Assembly (NCBI GenBank): GCA_002255925.1
Contig: NKIH01000006.1
Span: 186,001-250,000, forward strand
DNA length: 64,000 bases
Direction: 5' to 3'
DNA from: Burkholderiales bacterium PBB6
GTDB lineage: Bacteria > Pseudomonadota > Gammaproteobacteria > Burkholderiales > Burkholderiaceae_C
Within the stretch, counting starts at the first letter, position 1; every line of letters starts with the position of its first letter. The translations under genes were made by a program, and so were the position numbers. The notes under the pieces are model-generated. The model ran no database searches. It worked only from the letters and a program-made list of their open reading frames with translations, and was not told where the DNA came from. Positions 53,182 to 62,948 of this stretch are shown piece after piece.

Positions 53182-54387
53182 ATGAAAAAACCTGTGATCT
53201 GGGCCGCTGGCCTGTGCGTGGTGGCTGCAGCCGCCTGGGTGGCTACCCACCGTGGCGGCAATGGCCCAGCCAACGCTGCCAGCGCAACCTCCACCCCACC
53301 CGCCGGCGGGGCAGCCAGTGCACCGGCCATCGCCACCTTGCAGCTGGCGGCTGGCGACGTGACCAGCGTCAGCCGGGCCACCATGCAATCAAGCATCGAG
53401 CTCAACGGCAGCTTGAAGGCCCGGCAGTCGGCGGTCATCAAGGCCAAGGTGGCGGGTGAGTTGAAGAGCCTGAGCGTGCGCGAAGGCGACGCCGTGCGCG
53501 CCGGCCAGCTGCTGGGCCAGATCGACCCGACCGAGTTCGACCTGCGACTGCGACAGGCCGAGCAGCAGGCCGAAGCCGCGAAGGCGCAGCTCGATGTGGC
53601 GGAGCGCGCGCTGGCGAACAACCGTGCGCTGGTAAACCAGGGCTTCATCTCAACCACGGCGCTCGACACGGCGGTGGCCAATGCCAACGGCGCACGCGCC
53701 AGCCTGCAGGCCGCACAGAGCGCGACCGAGCTGGCACGCAAGTCCCGCAATGATGCGCAGCTGCTGGCACCGTTTGCCGGCTGGGTGGCGCAGCGCCTGG
53801 CGCAGCCGGGTGAGCGGGTGCCGCTGGACGGCCGCATCGTGGAAATCGTCGATCTGTCGGTGCTCGACCTCGAAGCCGCCATTCCGCCGCAAGATGCTGC
53901 TGCCCTGAAGATCGGCGCCAAGGCCCTGCTTGAAGTTGAAGGCCAGGCCGCCCCGGTGGCCGCCCGGCTGGCGCGCATCAACCCGAGCGCCGCAGCGGGC
54001 AGCCGCACCGTCTCGGCGTATCTGGAAGTGTTGGGGCAGCCAGGTCTGCGCCAGGGCTTGTTCGCGCGGGGCCGCCTGATGACGGGTGAGCGCGAGGCGC
54101 TGACCGTGCCGACCTCGGCCATCCGCATTGATCAGCCGCAGCCCTACCTCATCGTCATCGACGACACCCAGATGGCGCGGCAACGGCCGGTCACGCTGGG
54201 CGTCACAGGCCTGGTGCAAGGTGTGCCGGTCACCGAGGTGCTCACCGGCGTGAAGGACGGCAGCCGCGTGCTGGCCGGCCGCGCCGGTCTGGTGGCCGAC
54301 GGCACGCCGGTGCGGGCCCCTGCAGCACCATCAGCCGCCGCATCGTCGGCCAACGCCGCGCCAGCAGCCTCCACGGCTGCCCGCTGA
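53182..54387 (+). CDS. RND efflux pump periplasmic adaptor subunit
   Basis: 401 residues. Signal or anchor helix near [17 protein letters not shown]. The membrane-fusion protein core has a biotinyl-lipoyl half [39 protein letters not shown], a coiled-coil hairpin ([35 protein letters not shown]), and the second lipoyl half [19 protein letters not shown]. It connects the inner-membrane pump to an outer-membrane channel. The following gene is the pump. The C-terminal Ala-rich tail is ordinary for the family. Confidence 0.93.
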   Translation: MKKPVIWAAGLCVVAAAAWVATHRGGNGPANAASATSTPPAGGAASAPAIATLQLAAGDVTSVSRATMQSSIELNGSLKARQSAVIKAKVAGELKSLSVREGDAVRAGQLLGQIDPTEFDLRLRQAEQQAEAAKAQLDVAERALANNRALVNQGFISTTALDTAVANANGARASLQAAQSATELARKSRNDAQLLAPFAGWVAQRLAQPGERVPLDGRIVEIVDLSVLDLEAAIPPQDAAALKIGAKALLEVEGQAAPVAARLARINPSAAAGSRTVSAYLEVLGQPGLRQGLFARGRLMTGEREALTVPTSAIRIDQPQPYLIVIDDTQMARQRPVTLGVTGLVQGVPVTEVLTGVKDGSRVLAGRAGLVADGTPVRAPAAPSAAASSANAAPAASTAAR

Positions 54388-54400
54388 GCAGGCCCGCACC

Positions 54401-57400
54401 ATGTGGTTCACACGCGTCTCGATCAGCAACCCGGTGATGGCCGTGATGGTCATGCTGGCCCTGGTGGTGCTGGGCAGCTTCTCGCTGCAGCGCCTTAAGG
54501 TCGACCAGTTTCCGAACATCGACTTTCCGACCGTGGTGGTGTCGATCGACTACCCGGGCGCTTCGGCCGAAATCGTCGAGAACGAGCTGACCACCAAGGT
54601 GGAAGAAGCCGTCAACACCATCGCCGGCATCAGCCAGCTGACCTCGCGCAGCTACGAAGGCACTTCGGTCGTGATCATCCAGTTCAACCTGGAGCTCGAC
54701 GGGCGCAAGGCGGCCGATGACGTACGCGAAAAGATCGCGCTGGTGCGCTCCAACTTCCCTGACGAGGTGAAGGAAGCGCGGGTGCAGCGGTTCGATCCGG
54801 CCTCACGCCCGATCTGGAGCCTGGCGCTGACCTCACCGGGCGGCGTGCGCAGCCCGTCCGAGCTCACCACCTGGGCCGACCAGGTGGTGAAGAAGCGGCT
54901 GGAGAACGTGCGCGGCGTGGGCTCTGTCACGCTGGTGGGCGGCGCCCGCCGCGAGGTCAACATCTACCTCAAGCCCGACGCCCTGCAAGCCTTCGGCCTG
55001 GGCGCGGATGCCGTGCTCAACACGGTGAAGGCCGAGACGCGCAACCTGCCGGCAGGCACCCTTCGCGGCACCGATACCGAGCGCATCGTGCAGATCGACG
55101 GGCGCTTCACCAGCCCGGCGCAGATGGGCGAACTCATCGTGGCGCGGCGCAATGGCCAGCCGGTGCGCCTGTCGCAGGTGGCCGACATCGTCGACGGCCC
55201 CGAGGAGGTCGAGAGCCTGGCGCTGTACAACGGTGAACGCACCCTGGCGCTCGACGTGTTGAAGGCCCAGGGCGAAAACACCATCGACGTGGTGGACGGC
55301 CTGAGCGGCGTGGTGGCTGACTTGCAGGCCCGAGCCCCTGCGGGCATGACGCTGCAGGTGGTGCGCGACAACTCGCGCCCGATCCGGGTGTCGGTGAACA
55401 ACGTGCGCCGCACGCTGATCGAAGGCGCGGTGTTGACCATCGGCATCGTGTTCCTGTTCCTGAACTCATGGCGCTCCACGGTCATCACCGGCCTGACGCT
55501 GCCGATCTCGCTGATCGGCACCTTCCTGTTCATGCACGCCTTCGGCTTCACGATCAACATGATCACGTTGATGGCGTTGTCGCTCTGCGTAGGCCTGCTG
55601 ATCGACGATGCGATCGTGGTGAGAGAGAACATCGTGCGGCATGTGCAGATGGGCCGCAGCCCGCACGACGCCGCGCTGTTCGGCACCCAGGAAATCGGTC
55701 TGGCTGTGCTGGCCACCACGCTGTCGATCGTGGCGGTGTTCCTGCCCATCGGTTTCATGGGCGGCATCATCGGCAAGTTCTTTCACGAGTTCGGGCTGAC
55801 CATCGTCTCGGCCGTGATGATCTCGATGTTCGTCAGTTTCACGCTCGACCCGATGCTGTCGTCCGTCTGGCATGACCCGGCCATCGACCGCGAAGGCCAG
55901 CCCTTCGTGCCACGCAACCTTTATGACCACACGCTGGGCCGCGTCACGCACTGGGTTGACCGTGGCTCGAAGGCCTTGGCGTGGGGTTACGAGCGTGCAC
56001 TGAGCTGGTCGCTGACGCACAAGGGCAAGACGCTGCTGATCGCCCTGTCCACGCTCGTGCTGGCGGTGCTGTTGGTGGGCAAGCTCGGCACCGAATTCGT
56101 GCCCAAGGCCGACTTCTCCGAGACCACCGTCAGCTTCTACACCCCGGTGGGTGCCAGCCTGGAAGTGACGCGCGAGCGCACCGCCCAGGTCGACGCCATC
56201 CTGCGTGAATTGCCGGAGGTGCGCTACACGCTGGCCACCATCAACACAGGCCAGGCACTGGGCCGCAACCAGGTCAGCATCTATGTGCGCCTGGTGGACC
56301 GGAAAGATCGCAGCCGCAGCGTTGATCAGTTCTCCGAGCCGCTGCGCGCACGGCTGGCCAGCGTGCCCGGCATCACCGTCACCCACGTCGGCCTGCTGGA
56401 TGCGGTGGGCGGGCAGAAGCCCATTTCGCTGTCGATGCAGGGGCAAGACCTTGCGCAGCTGCAAAAGCTCTCGGCGCAGTTGTCGAAGGACCTGCAGGCC
56501 ATTCCCGGGCTGGTCGATCTGGACACCAGCATGAAGCCCGAGAAGCCCACCGTGGCGGTGGATGTGCGGCGTGATGCGGCGTCTGACCTGGGCCTGTCGG
56601 TGGCCAGCATCACCAGCCACCTGCGCAACCTGGTGACCGGCAGCGTGGTGGGCCAGTGGCGCGCACCCGATGGCCGCAACTACGATGTGCGAGTGCGGCT
56701 GCACCCCTCGCAGCGTGAAGATGCGGCGGATCTCGCCCGGCTGTCGCTGCTGGCCGGCACGAACGCCGATGGGTCGGCCCGCATGGTCAGCCTGCCGCAG
56801 GTGGCCGATCTGCGCCCATCGACCCTGGCCAACCAGATCAACCGCCGTGACATGAACCGCGAGGTCGAGCTGACCGCCAACACCAGCGGCCGCGCGCTGG
56901 GCGAAGTCTCGGCCGACATCCGCAAGCTGCTGGCCAGCAAGCCGCTGCCACCGGGCTACAGCTACCGCTTCGGCGGCTCGGTGAAAGACATGCAGGAGTC
57001 GATCGGTTATGCGGTGTCGGCCCTGCTGATGGGCGTGATCTTCATCTACATGATCCTGGCCAGCCAGTTCCGCAGCTACCTGCAGCCGCTGGCCCTGATG
57101 AGCTCGCTGCCGCTGACGCTGATCGGGGTGGTGGGCGCGCTGCTGATCTGGCGCTCCACCCTGAACATGTTCTCGGTGATCGGCGTGGTGATGTTGATGG
57201 GCCTGGTGACCAAGAACGCCATCCTGCTGCTCGATTTCGCGATCCGCCTGCGGGCCGACGGCATGGAGCGCTCAGCCGCCCTGCTGCAGGCAGCGCATGT
57301 GCGGCTGCGCCCGATCCTGATGACCACGCTGGCCATGGTCTTCGGCATGGTGCCGCTGGCCTTCGCCCTGACGGAGGGCTCCGAGCAGCGCGCGCCCATG

Positions 57401-57541
57401 GGCCAGGCGGTGATCGGCGGGGTCATCACCTCGTCGGTGCTGACGCTGGTGGTGGTGCCGGTGATCTATTGCTACCTCGACGATCTGGCCCATTGGGCAC
57501 GGCGCCGATTTGGCACTCAGCACCGGGGTGAACCCGCATAA
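54401..57541 (+). CDS. RND multidrug efflux transporter permease
   Basis: 1046 residues of an HAE1-type inner-membrane antiporter. Helix 1 is followed by the porter domain (PNIDFPTVVVSIDYPGASAEIVENELTTKVEEAVNTI). The proton-relay helices carry the acidic pair in GLLIDDAIVVRENIVRH and the Lys in LVTKNAILLLDFAIR. The second half repeats the pattern. The wording MWFTRVSISNPVMAVMVMLAL is like MdtBC/MuxBC-type pumps. No outer-membrane gene is in the same operon, but tolC lies about 1.1 kb downstream. Substrate unknown; control by the TetR-type regulator is likely. Confidence 0.93.
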   Translation: MWFTRVSISNPVMAVMVMLALVVLGSFSLQRLKVDQFPNIDFPTVVVSIDYPGASAEIVENELTTKVEEAVNTIAGISQLTSRSYEGTSVVIIQFNLELDGRKAADDVREKIALVRSNFPDEVKEARVQRFDPASRPIWSLALTSPGGVRSPSELTTWADQVVKKRLENVRGVGSVTLVGGARREVNIYLKPDALQAFGLGADAVLNTVKAETRNLPAGTLRGTDTERIVQIDGRFTSPAQMGELIVARRNGQPVRLSQVADIVDGPEEVESLALYNGERTLALDVLKAQGENTIDVVDGLSGVVADLQARAPAGMTLQVVRDNSRPIRVSVNNVRRTLIEGAVLTIGIVFLFLNSWRSTVITGLTLPISLIGTFLFMHAFGFTINMITLMALSLCVGLLIDDAIVVRENIVRHVQMGRSPHDAALFGTQEIGLAVLATTLSIVAVFLPIGFMGGIIGKFFHEFGLTIVSAVMISMFVSFTLDPMLSSVWHDPAIDREGQPFVPRNLYDHTLGRVTHWVDRGSKALAWGYERALSWSLTHKGKTLLIALSTLVLAVLLVGKLGTEFVPKADFSETTVSFYTPVGASLEVTRERTAQVDAILRELPEVRYTLATINTGQALGRNQVSIYVRLVDRKDRSRSVDQFSEPLRARLASVPGITVTHVGLLDAVGGQKPISLSMQGQDLAQLQKLSAQLSKDLQAIPGLVDLDTSMKPEKPTVAVDVRRDAASDLGLSVASITSHLRNLVTGSVVGQWRAPDGRNYDVRVRLHPSQREDAADLARLSLLAGTNADGSARMVSLPQVADLRPSTLANQINRRDMNREVELTANTSGRALGEVSADIRKLLASKPLPPGYSYRFGGSVKDMQESIGYAVSALLMGVIFIYMILASQFRSYLQPLALMSSLPLTLIGVVGALLIWRSTLNMFSVIGVVMLMGLVTKNAILLLDFAIRLRADGMERSAALLQAAHVRLRPILMTTLAMVFGMVPLAFALTEGSEQRAPMGQAVIGGVITSSVLTLVVVPVIYCYLDDLAHWARRRFGTQHRGEPA

Positions 57542-57610
57542 AATGAAGGGTTGATTCGAGCGCCGCCGCCTTGTTGGCAGCGCTTCAGCCCACCCCCGAA
57601 GGACACCGAG

Positions 57611-58264
57611 ATGAACATCGAACAAGCCCGCTTCAACATGATCGAGCAGCAGATCCGCCCCTGGGATGTGCTGGACGCTGGCGTGCTGGGCCTGCTGGCC
57701 GCCGTGAAGCGCGAAGACTTCGTGCCCGTGGCGCAGAAGGCGCTGGCCTTCGTGGACGCCGAGATCACCCTGCCGGAAGGCCAGACCATGCTGGCCCCGC
57801 GCGTCGAGGCCCGCCTGCTGCAGGAAGCCAAGGTGCAGCGCCATGAGAAGGTGCTGGAAGTTGGCGCCGGCTCCGGCTTCATGGCCGCGCTGCTGGCCCA
57901 CCGCGCCCAGCATGTGTTCACCGTGGACAACCGCCCGGCCCTGGTCCGCATGGCCACCGACAACCTCAAGCGCGCCGGCCTGAGCAACGTCACCGTGCTC
58001 GAAGCCGACGGCCATGCCGGTCTGCCGTCCGAAGGCCCGTTCGACGTGATCGTGCTGTCAGGCTCGGTGGCTTCGGTGCCGCAAGCCCTGCTGGACCAGC
58101 TCAAGGACGGCGGCCGCCTGATCGCCATCGTCGGCGCCCTGCCCGTGATGCGCGCCACGCTGTTCACCCGCCAGGCAGCCGGCGCCTTCAGCCGCGTCGA
58201 GCTGTTCGACACCGTGGCCCAGCGCCTCGACGGCTTCGCCGAACCCACCCGCTTCAGCTTCTGA
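57611..58264 (+). CDS. Protein-L-isoaspartate O-methyltransferase-like protein
   Basis: 217 residues. NIEQARFNMIEQQIRPWDVLDAGVLGLLAAVKREDFVP opens the protein, followed by the SAM motif VLEVGAGSGFMAALLA (82-97) and VFTVDNRPALVRMATDNL. The N-terminal pattern is that of the Pcm-like proteins that precede rhodanese and tolC genes in betaproteobacteria. Whether it repairs isoaspartate is doubtful. AAGGA eight bases upstream and the ATG set the start. Its stop overlaps the rhodanese ATG by 1 bp (TGATG). Confidence 0.85.
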   Translation: MNIEQARFNMIEQQIRPWDVLDAGVLGLLAAVKREDFVPVAQKALAFVDAEITLPEGQTMLAPRVEARLLQEAKVQRHEKVLEVGAGSGFMAALLAHRAQHVFTVDNRPALVRMATDNLKRAGLSNVTVLEADGHAGLPSEGPFDVIVLSGSVASVPQALLDQLKDGGRLIAIVGALPVMRATLFTRQAAGAFSRVELFDTVAQRLDGFAEPTRFSF

Positions 58265-58599
58265 TGAACACGCTGCACGTCCAGGAACTGTCATCGTTTC
58301 TTCAAGACGAAGCGGCACGCTCACCCGTGCTGCTGGACGTGCGCGAAGCCTGGGAAGTGGCGCTTGCGCCACTGCAGCTGTCGGGCGTGAGCACCTTGCA
58401 CATCCCCATGAACCAGGTGCCGGCGCGCCTGGCGGAGCTGGACCCGCTGCAGCCTGTGGTCGCTTTTTGTCATCACGGCATGCGCAGCGCGCAGGTCGTC
58501 GCATTCCTGATGCATCACGGCCATGCCAGCGCGTACAACCTCGCCGGCGGCACGGATGCCTGGTCCGTCCACGTCGACCCCTCCGTGGCGCGTTACTGA
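58264..58599 (+). CDS. Single-domain rhodanese-like protein
   Basis: 111 residues. A rhodanese fold with active-site Cys69 in VAFCHHGMRSAQVVAFL. The N-terminal VLLDVREAWEVALAP (the CDC25-like DxR motif) and the NLAGGTDAWSVHVDP end are typical. It may carry sulfur or bind anions; the acceptor is unknown. The reading frame starts one base inside the upstream stop and ends 77 bp before tolC. Confidence 0.9.
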   Translation: MNTLHVQELSSFLQDEAARSPVLLDVREAWEVALAPLQLSGVSTLHIPMNQVPARLAELDPLQPVVAFCHHGMRSAQVVAFLMHHGHASAYNLAGGTDAWSVHVDPSVARY

Positions 58600-58676
58600 C
58601 CCTGCGCTGATAGCGCACGCCAGATGCCACCCCGACAACCGTTCACTCATTGATCCCAAGCCAGAGGAAAGCCTCC

Positions 58677-60038
58677 ATGACGCATCTCCACCGCTCCCCG
58701 CTGTTCCGTGCCGCCCTGCTGAGCCCGCTGGCTGCCGCCGTGATGGCCCTGAGCGCACCTGCCCAGGCGCAGAACCTGCAGACGCTGTATGAAGCCGCAC
58801 GCGGCTTCGACGCGACCTACCTGGGCGCCGTGGCCCAGGCCGATTCCGCCCGCGCCAAGGCCGACCAGGCCCAGGCGCTGATCCTGCCGAGCGTGGGCCT
58901 GAGCGCTGGTCTGAGCCGTTCGGAAGCTGATACCCCGTACTCGTCGACCCGGAGCACCGACACCACGTCGCGCGCCATCACGCTGTCGGCCCAGCAGAGC
59001 CTGTTCAACCGCACCAACGGCCTGACCATCGACCAGGCCGAGCGCGCCGTGTCAGTGGCGCAAGCCCAGCTGGCCGCGGCGGAGCAAGACCTGATCGTGC
59101 GCGTGTCGCAGGCGTACTTCGATGTGCTGGCTGCCACCGATGCGCTGGGCACGGTGCAGGCCAACAAGAAGGCGGCGGCCGAGCAACTGGCCTCGGCCAA
59201 GCGCAACTTCGAAGTGGGCACCGCCACCATCACCGACACCCGTGAAGCCCAGGCCAAGTACGACCTGGTGCTGGCCCAGGAACTGGTCGCCGAAAACGAC
59301 CTGCGCGTGAAGCAGTTGGCGCTGGAGCAGACCGTTGGCCAGAACGGCCTGAAGCCCGCACCGCTGGCCCTGCCGGTGGCCCTGCCGCCGGTGCAGCCCG
59401 CCCAGATCGACACCTGGGTGCAAACCGCTGACGACAACAACACCTCGGTGCGTCAGGCCCGCCTGGCCCTGGACGTGGCCAAGCTGGAAACCGAAAAGGC
59501 CCGCGCCGGCCACCTGCCCACCGTGGGCCTGACCGGCAGCTACGGCAAGAACAAGGTGTCGGTCAGTGGCGACACGGCCGCAGCGCCCTACAGCATCTCG
59601 GGTACCGGCACCAATGCGGCCGTGGCCGTGACCCTGAACGTGCCGCTGTTCGCGGGTTTCGCCACGCAGAACCGCATCAAGGAAACGCTGCTGCTGGAAG
59701 ACAAGGCCCGTTATGACCTGGAAGGCGCTCGCCGCTCGGTCTCGCAAGGCGCACGCTCGGCGTTCCTGGGCGTGCAGTCCGGTCTGGCGCAGGTGAAGGC
59801 GCTGGAAGCCGCTGAGTCGTCCACCAAGCTGGCGCTCGAAGCCACGCAGCTGGGCTACAAGGTGGGTGTGCGGGTGAACCTGGACGTGCTGAACGCCCAG
59901 ACCCAGCTGTTCCAGACCCAGCGCGACCTGGCCAAGGCCCGTTACGACGTGGTGATGGGCGGGCTGAAGCTGCGTCAGGCGGCCGGTCAGCTGACCGCGC
60001 AGGACGTGCAGAACATCAACGCGCTGCTGGCGCGCTGA
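58677..60038 (+). CDS. tolC: TolC-family outer-membrane channel protein
   Basis: 453 residues. Signal peptide ends SAPAQA|QN. The protein has two repeats of the outer-membrane efflux domain: NLQTLYEAARGFDATYLGAVAQADSARAKADQAQALILPSVGLSAG in the first and IDTWVQTADDNNTSVRQARLALDVAKLETEKARAGHLPTVGLTGSYGKN in the second. The length and the signature 'ARYDVVMGGLKLRQAAGQLTAQDVQNINALL' fit TolC proper. It is the likely channel for the RND pump (53182-57541) and type I systems. GAGGA nine bases upstream fixes the ATG. Ends 12 bp from the convergent waaA stop. Confidence 0.92.
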   Translation: MTHLHRSPLFRAALLSPLAAAVMALSAPAQAQNLQTLYEAARGFDATYLGAVAQADSARAKADQAQALILPSVGLSAGLSRSEADTPYSSTRSTDTTSRAITLSAQQSLFNRTNGLTIDQAERAVSVAQAQLAAAEQDLIVRVSQAYFDVLAATDALGTVQANKKAAAEQLASAKRNFEVGTATITDTREAQAKYDLVLAQELVAENDLRVKQLALEQTVGQNGLKPAPLALPVALPPVQPAQIDTWVQTADDNNTSVRQARLALDVAKLETEKARAGHLPTVGLTGSYGKNKVSVSGDTAAAPYSISGTGTNAAVAVTLNVPLFAGFATQNRIKETLLLEDKARYDLEGARRSVSQGARSAFLGVQSGLAQVKALEAAESSTKLALEATQLGYKVGVRVNLDVLNAQTQLFQTQRDLAKARYDVVMGGLKLRQAAGQLTAQDVQNINALLAR

Positions 60039-60050
60039 ACCTCCGGCGCC

Positions 60051-61352
60051 TCAGAGCCAGGCGCTGATCGCTGCGGCCATGCGCGCCGCAGCGCCGCGGT
60101 GTGCCGCTGCAAACTGCTGCGCGGCCTGCACCGCGGCTGAACGGCTGGCGGGAGCTGCCAGCCACGCCAGCGCGGCCTGCAACGCGGCACGCATGTCAGG
60201 GGCGCGCTGCGCGGCCCCGGCGGCCAGCGCCAGCTCAGCCGCTTCGGCGAAATTGAAGGTTGACGGCCCCATCACCAGCGGGCAGCCGTTGGCCGCCGCC
60301 TCGATCAGGTTGTGGCCACCCAGCGGCAGGAAGCTGCCGCCCAGCAGCGCCACATCAGCGAGGCTGTAATACACGGCCATCTCGCCGAGCGAATCACCCA
60401 GCCACACGTCCACATCACTGCCCAGCGCATCGGCGGGTGGCGTGTGGGCCCAGGTGCTGCGGCGGCGCAAGGTGAAGCCAGCGGCATCAACCATGCGGGC
60501 AACATCGTCAAACCGCTGCGGGTGTCGAGGCACGATCAGCAGCAGCGGCCGCGGCGCAGGCAACTCGGCCCAGGCCGCCAGCAACTGCGCCTCTTCGCCG
60601 TCACGGGTATTGGCCACGGCCAGCACCGGACGCTGACCAGACGACTGCACCAGTGCCCGCCACTGCTGGCCCAGCGCCTGCTGGCTGGCGGGTGGTTGCA
60701 GGTCGTATTTCAGGTTGCCCACCACCTCGACCTTCGGCACGCCTGCGTCACGCAGGCGCCGTGCGTCGTCGGCGGTCTGGGCCAGCGCCACACTCAGCGC
60801 CTGGGCCGCGGGCCGCATCAGGGCCGACAGGCGTTCGCCCTTGCGGGCACTGCGCTCGCTCAGGCGGGCGTTGGCCAGCACCATCGGCACCTGCTGCTGC
60901 CGGGCCGCCTGCTGCAGGTTCGGCCAGATCTCGGTTTCCATCAGCACGCCCACGGCGGGCTGGGTTGTCCGCAGGAAGCGGCGCACCGCGCCCGGCGTGT
61001 CGAACGGCAACCAGCTCTGCACATCGCCCGGCTGCATCAAGGCATGGCCAGCCTCACGGCCCGTGGCGGTGCCGTGGGTGAAGATGAAGCGCACGCCGGG
61101 GCGGCGGTCACGCAGGGCCTGCACCAGGGCAGCGGCGGCGCGGGTCTCGCCCAGCGACACCGCATGCAGCCACACCGCCCCCGGCGCCACCGCAGGCAGG
61201 CCCCAGCCGAAACGCTGGGGCAGCGCGTGCCGATAGCCGGGCTCCAGGCGGCCGCGCCACCACAGGCGAGCCAGGTAAACAGGCATGCCCAGGCGCAGCA
61301 GCGAGCTGTAGCCGAAGCGGGCCAGTGCGCTTTGCCAGCTCACCAGCACCAC
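60051..61352 (-). CDS. waaA: 3-deoxy-D-manno-octulosonic acid transferase
   Basis: 433-residue glycosyltransferase that adds Kdo to lipid A precursor in the inner membrane. An N-terminal helix (FGYSSLLRLGMPVYLARLWW) is followed by the GT-B fold. Family motifs: WLHAVSLGETRAAAALVQAL, FTHGTATGREAG, TEIWPNLQQAARQQQVPMVLANARLSERS and the C-terminal GGSFLPLGGHNLIEAAANGCPLVMGPSTFNF. Only GTG-type starts fit (61352 or 61349); no strong ribosome-binding site decides between them. It ends 12 bp from the tolC stop. Confidence 0.92.
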   Translation of the reverse strand: MVLVSWQSALARFGYSSLLRLGMPVYLARLWWRGRLEPGYRHALPQRFGWGLPAVAPGAVWLHAVSLGETRAAAALVQALRDRRPGVRFIFTHGTATGREAGHALMQPGDVQSWLPFDTPGAVRRFLRTTQPAVGVLMETEIWPNLQQAARQQQVPMVLANARLSERSARKGERLSALMRPAAQALSVALAQTADDARRLRDAGVPKVEVVGNLKYDLQPPASQQALGQQWRALVQSSGQRPVLAVANTRDGEEAQLLAAWAELPAPRPLLLIVPRHPQRFDDVARMVDAAGFTLRRRSTWAHTPPADALGSDVDVWLGDSLGEMAVYYSLADVALLGGSFLPLGGHNLIEAAANGCPLVMGPSTFNFAEAAELALAAGAAQRAPDMRAALQAALAWLAAPASRSAAVQAAQQFAAAHRGAAARMAAAISAWL

Positions 61353-61380
61353 CGCCTGGTCATGCCGCTCAAGAAGCCGC

Positions 61381-62769
61381 TCAATGCGCGGCGGCAGCGA
61401 TCTGCGCGTCCGGCTTCACGGCGCGCAGCACGGCCATGAAATCAGCCTCGATGCGGTGCATGGCTTCGGGCGTGTGGCCTTCGAAACGCATCACCAGCAC
61501 CGGGGTGGTGTTGGACGCGCGGACCAGACCAAAGCCGTCCGGATAGTCGGCACGCAGACCGTCGGTGGTGGTGATCGTGGCGCCCGGGAACTTCGCGGTC
61601 TCCAGGATCTTGGCGATCACCAGCGGCGGCTCACCTTCAGCACAGGCCACGTTCAATTCCGGCGTGTTGAAGCTGGTGGGCAGTGCGTTCAGCACGGCGC
61701 TCGGGTCATCGTGACGTGAGAGGATTTCCAGCAGACGAGCCGCCGTGTACATGCCGTCGTCGAAGCCGTACCAACGCTCCGAGAAGAACATGTGGCCGCT
61801 CATTTCGCCAGCGATCGGCGCGCCGGTTTCCTTCAGCTTGGCCTTGACCAGCGAGTGCCCGGTCTTCCACATCAGCGGCTTGCCGCCCGCTGCTTCGATG
61901 GCCGGTGCCAGGCGCTGGGTGCACTTCACGTCGAAGATGATGGTGCCGCCCTTGACCCGGGTCAGGATGTCGCGCGCGAACAAGATGAGCTGGCGGTCCG
62001 GATAGATGATCTGGCCGTCCTTGGTGACCACACCGAGGCGGTCGCCGTCGCCGTCAAAAGCCAGGCCCAGCTCGGCGTCGGTGGCATGCACCACCTTGAT
62101 CAGGTCAGCCAGGTTTTCGGGCTTCGACGGATCCGGGTGGTGGTTGGGGAAGTCACCGTCGACCTTCGAGTACAGGTCGATCACCTCGCAGCCCAGCGCC
62201 TTCAGGATGGCCGGCGCCGTGGCACCCGGAATGCCGTTGCCCGAATCAACCACGATCTTCATCGGGCGCGACAGCTTGCAGTCGCTGGTGATGCGGTGGG
62301 TGTACTCGGGAACGATGTCCATCTGGCCGATGCGGCCCTTGCCCGTGGTGTAGTCCTCGGCTTCGATGCGGCGCTTCAGGCCCTGGATCTCATCGCCGTA
62401 GATGGCGCGGCCGGCCAGCACCATCTTGAAGCCGTTGTAGTCCTTCGGGTTGTGGCTGCCGGTGACCTGGATGCCGCTGCTGCAACCGAACTTGGCGCGC
62501 GTGGCCGCCACGTAATAAACCATCGGCGTGGTGACTGCGCCGATGTCCACCACGTCGAGGCCCGTCGAGGCCAGGCCACGCATCAGGGCCGCCACCAGGC
62601 CCGGGCCCGACACGCGACCATCACGCCCGACCACCACCGCCTTTTCACCGGCCTTGACGGCTTCGGTGCCGAAGGCCCGGCCCAGGTGTTCGGCCAGGGT
62701 TTCGTCAAGCGTAGTGCCGACGATGCCGCGGATGTCATAGGCCTTGAAAATCGATGCGTTGACTTGCAT
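61381..62769 (-). CDS. Phosphomannomutase/phosphoglucomutase
   Basis: 462 residues of the alpha-D-phosphohexomutase family. Active-site Ser105 is in TGSHNPKDYNGFKM, the metal site DGDGDRLG is at 239-246, the sugar-binding GEMSGHMFF lies in domain 3, and the phosphate-binding RASNTTPVLVMRFEG in domain 4. The bispecific PMM/PGM (AlgC-type) enzymes supply mannose-1-P and glucose-1-P for surface polysaccharides. Lies 28 bp upstream of waaA on the same strand, in keeping with an LPS or exopolysaccharide role. The ATG at 62769 begins MQVNASIFKAYDIRGIVG, the usual start. Confidence 0.93.
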   Translation of the reverse strand: MQVNASIFKAYDIRGIVGTTLDETLAEHLGRAFGTEAVKAGEKAVVVGRDGRVSGPGLVAALMRGLASTGLDVVDIGAVTTPMVYYVAATRAKFGCSSGIQVTGSHNPKDYNGFKMVLAGRAIYGDEIQGLKRRIEAEDYTTGKGRIGQMDIVPEYTHRITSDCKLSRPMKIVVDSGNGIPGATAPAILKALGCEVIDLYSKVDGDFPNHHPDPSKPENLADLIKVVHATDAELGLAFDGDGDRLGVVTKDGQIIYPDRQLILFARDILTRVKGGTIIFDVKCTQRLAPAIEAAGGKPLMWKTGHSLVKAKLKETGAPIAGEMSGHMFFSERWYGFDDGMYTAARLLEILSRHDDPSAVLNALPTSFNTPELNVACAEGEPPLVIAKILETAKFPGATITTTDGLRADYPDGFGLVRASNTTPVLVMRFEGHTPEAMHRIEADFMAVLRAVKPDAQIAAAAH

Positions 62770-62872
62770 GAGGGGTGCTTTCTTCGGGGTCGATGGTGCG
62801 CACACGCGCTGTTGAGGGCATTGTAGGAGCCGCCAGTTACATCATCACTGCAATCCTTTGGGGTGGCGCGCC

Positions 62873-62906
62873 GTCGATTCGTCGCGTGCAATGTCGATTC
62901 GGCGCG
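62873..62906. promoter_or_regulatory. Direct repeat upstream of the LytS-type kinase gene
   Basis: Two copies of GTCGATTCGNCGCG with a 20-bp period, 43-76 bp before the kinase ATG. LytTR regulators bind pairs of direct repeats spaced about two helical turns, so these are candidate LytTR sites; the regulator itself is not in the window. Confidence 0.4.
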
Positions 62907-62948
62907 CGTGCGCCCTTCCGCGTGCAGCCCTTGCCTAAACTGGCCCGC

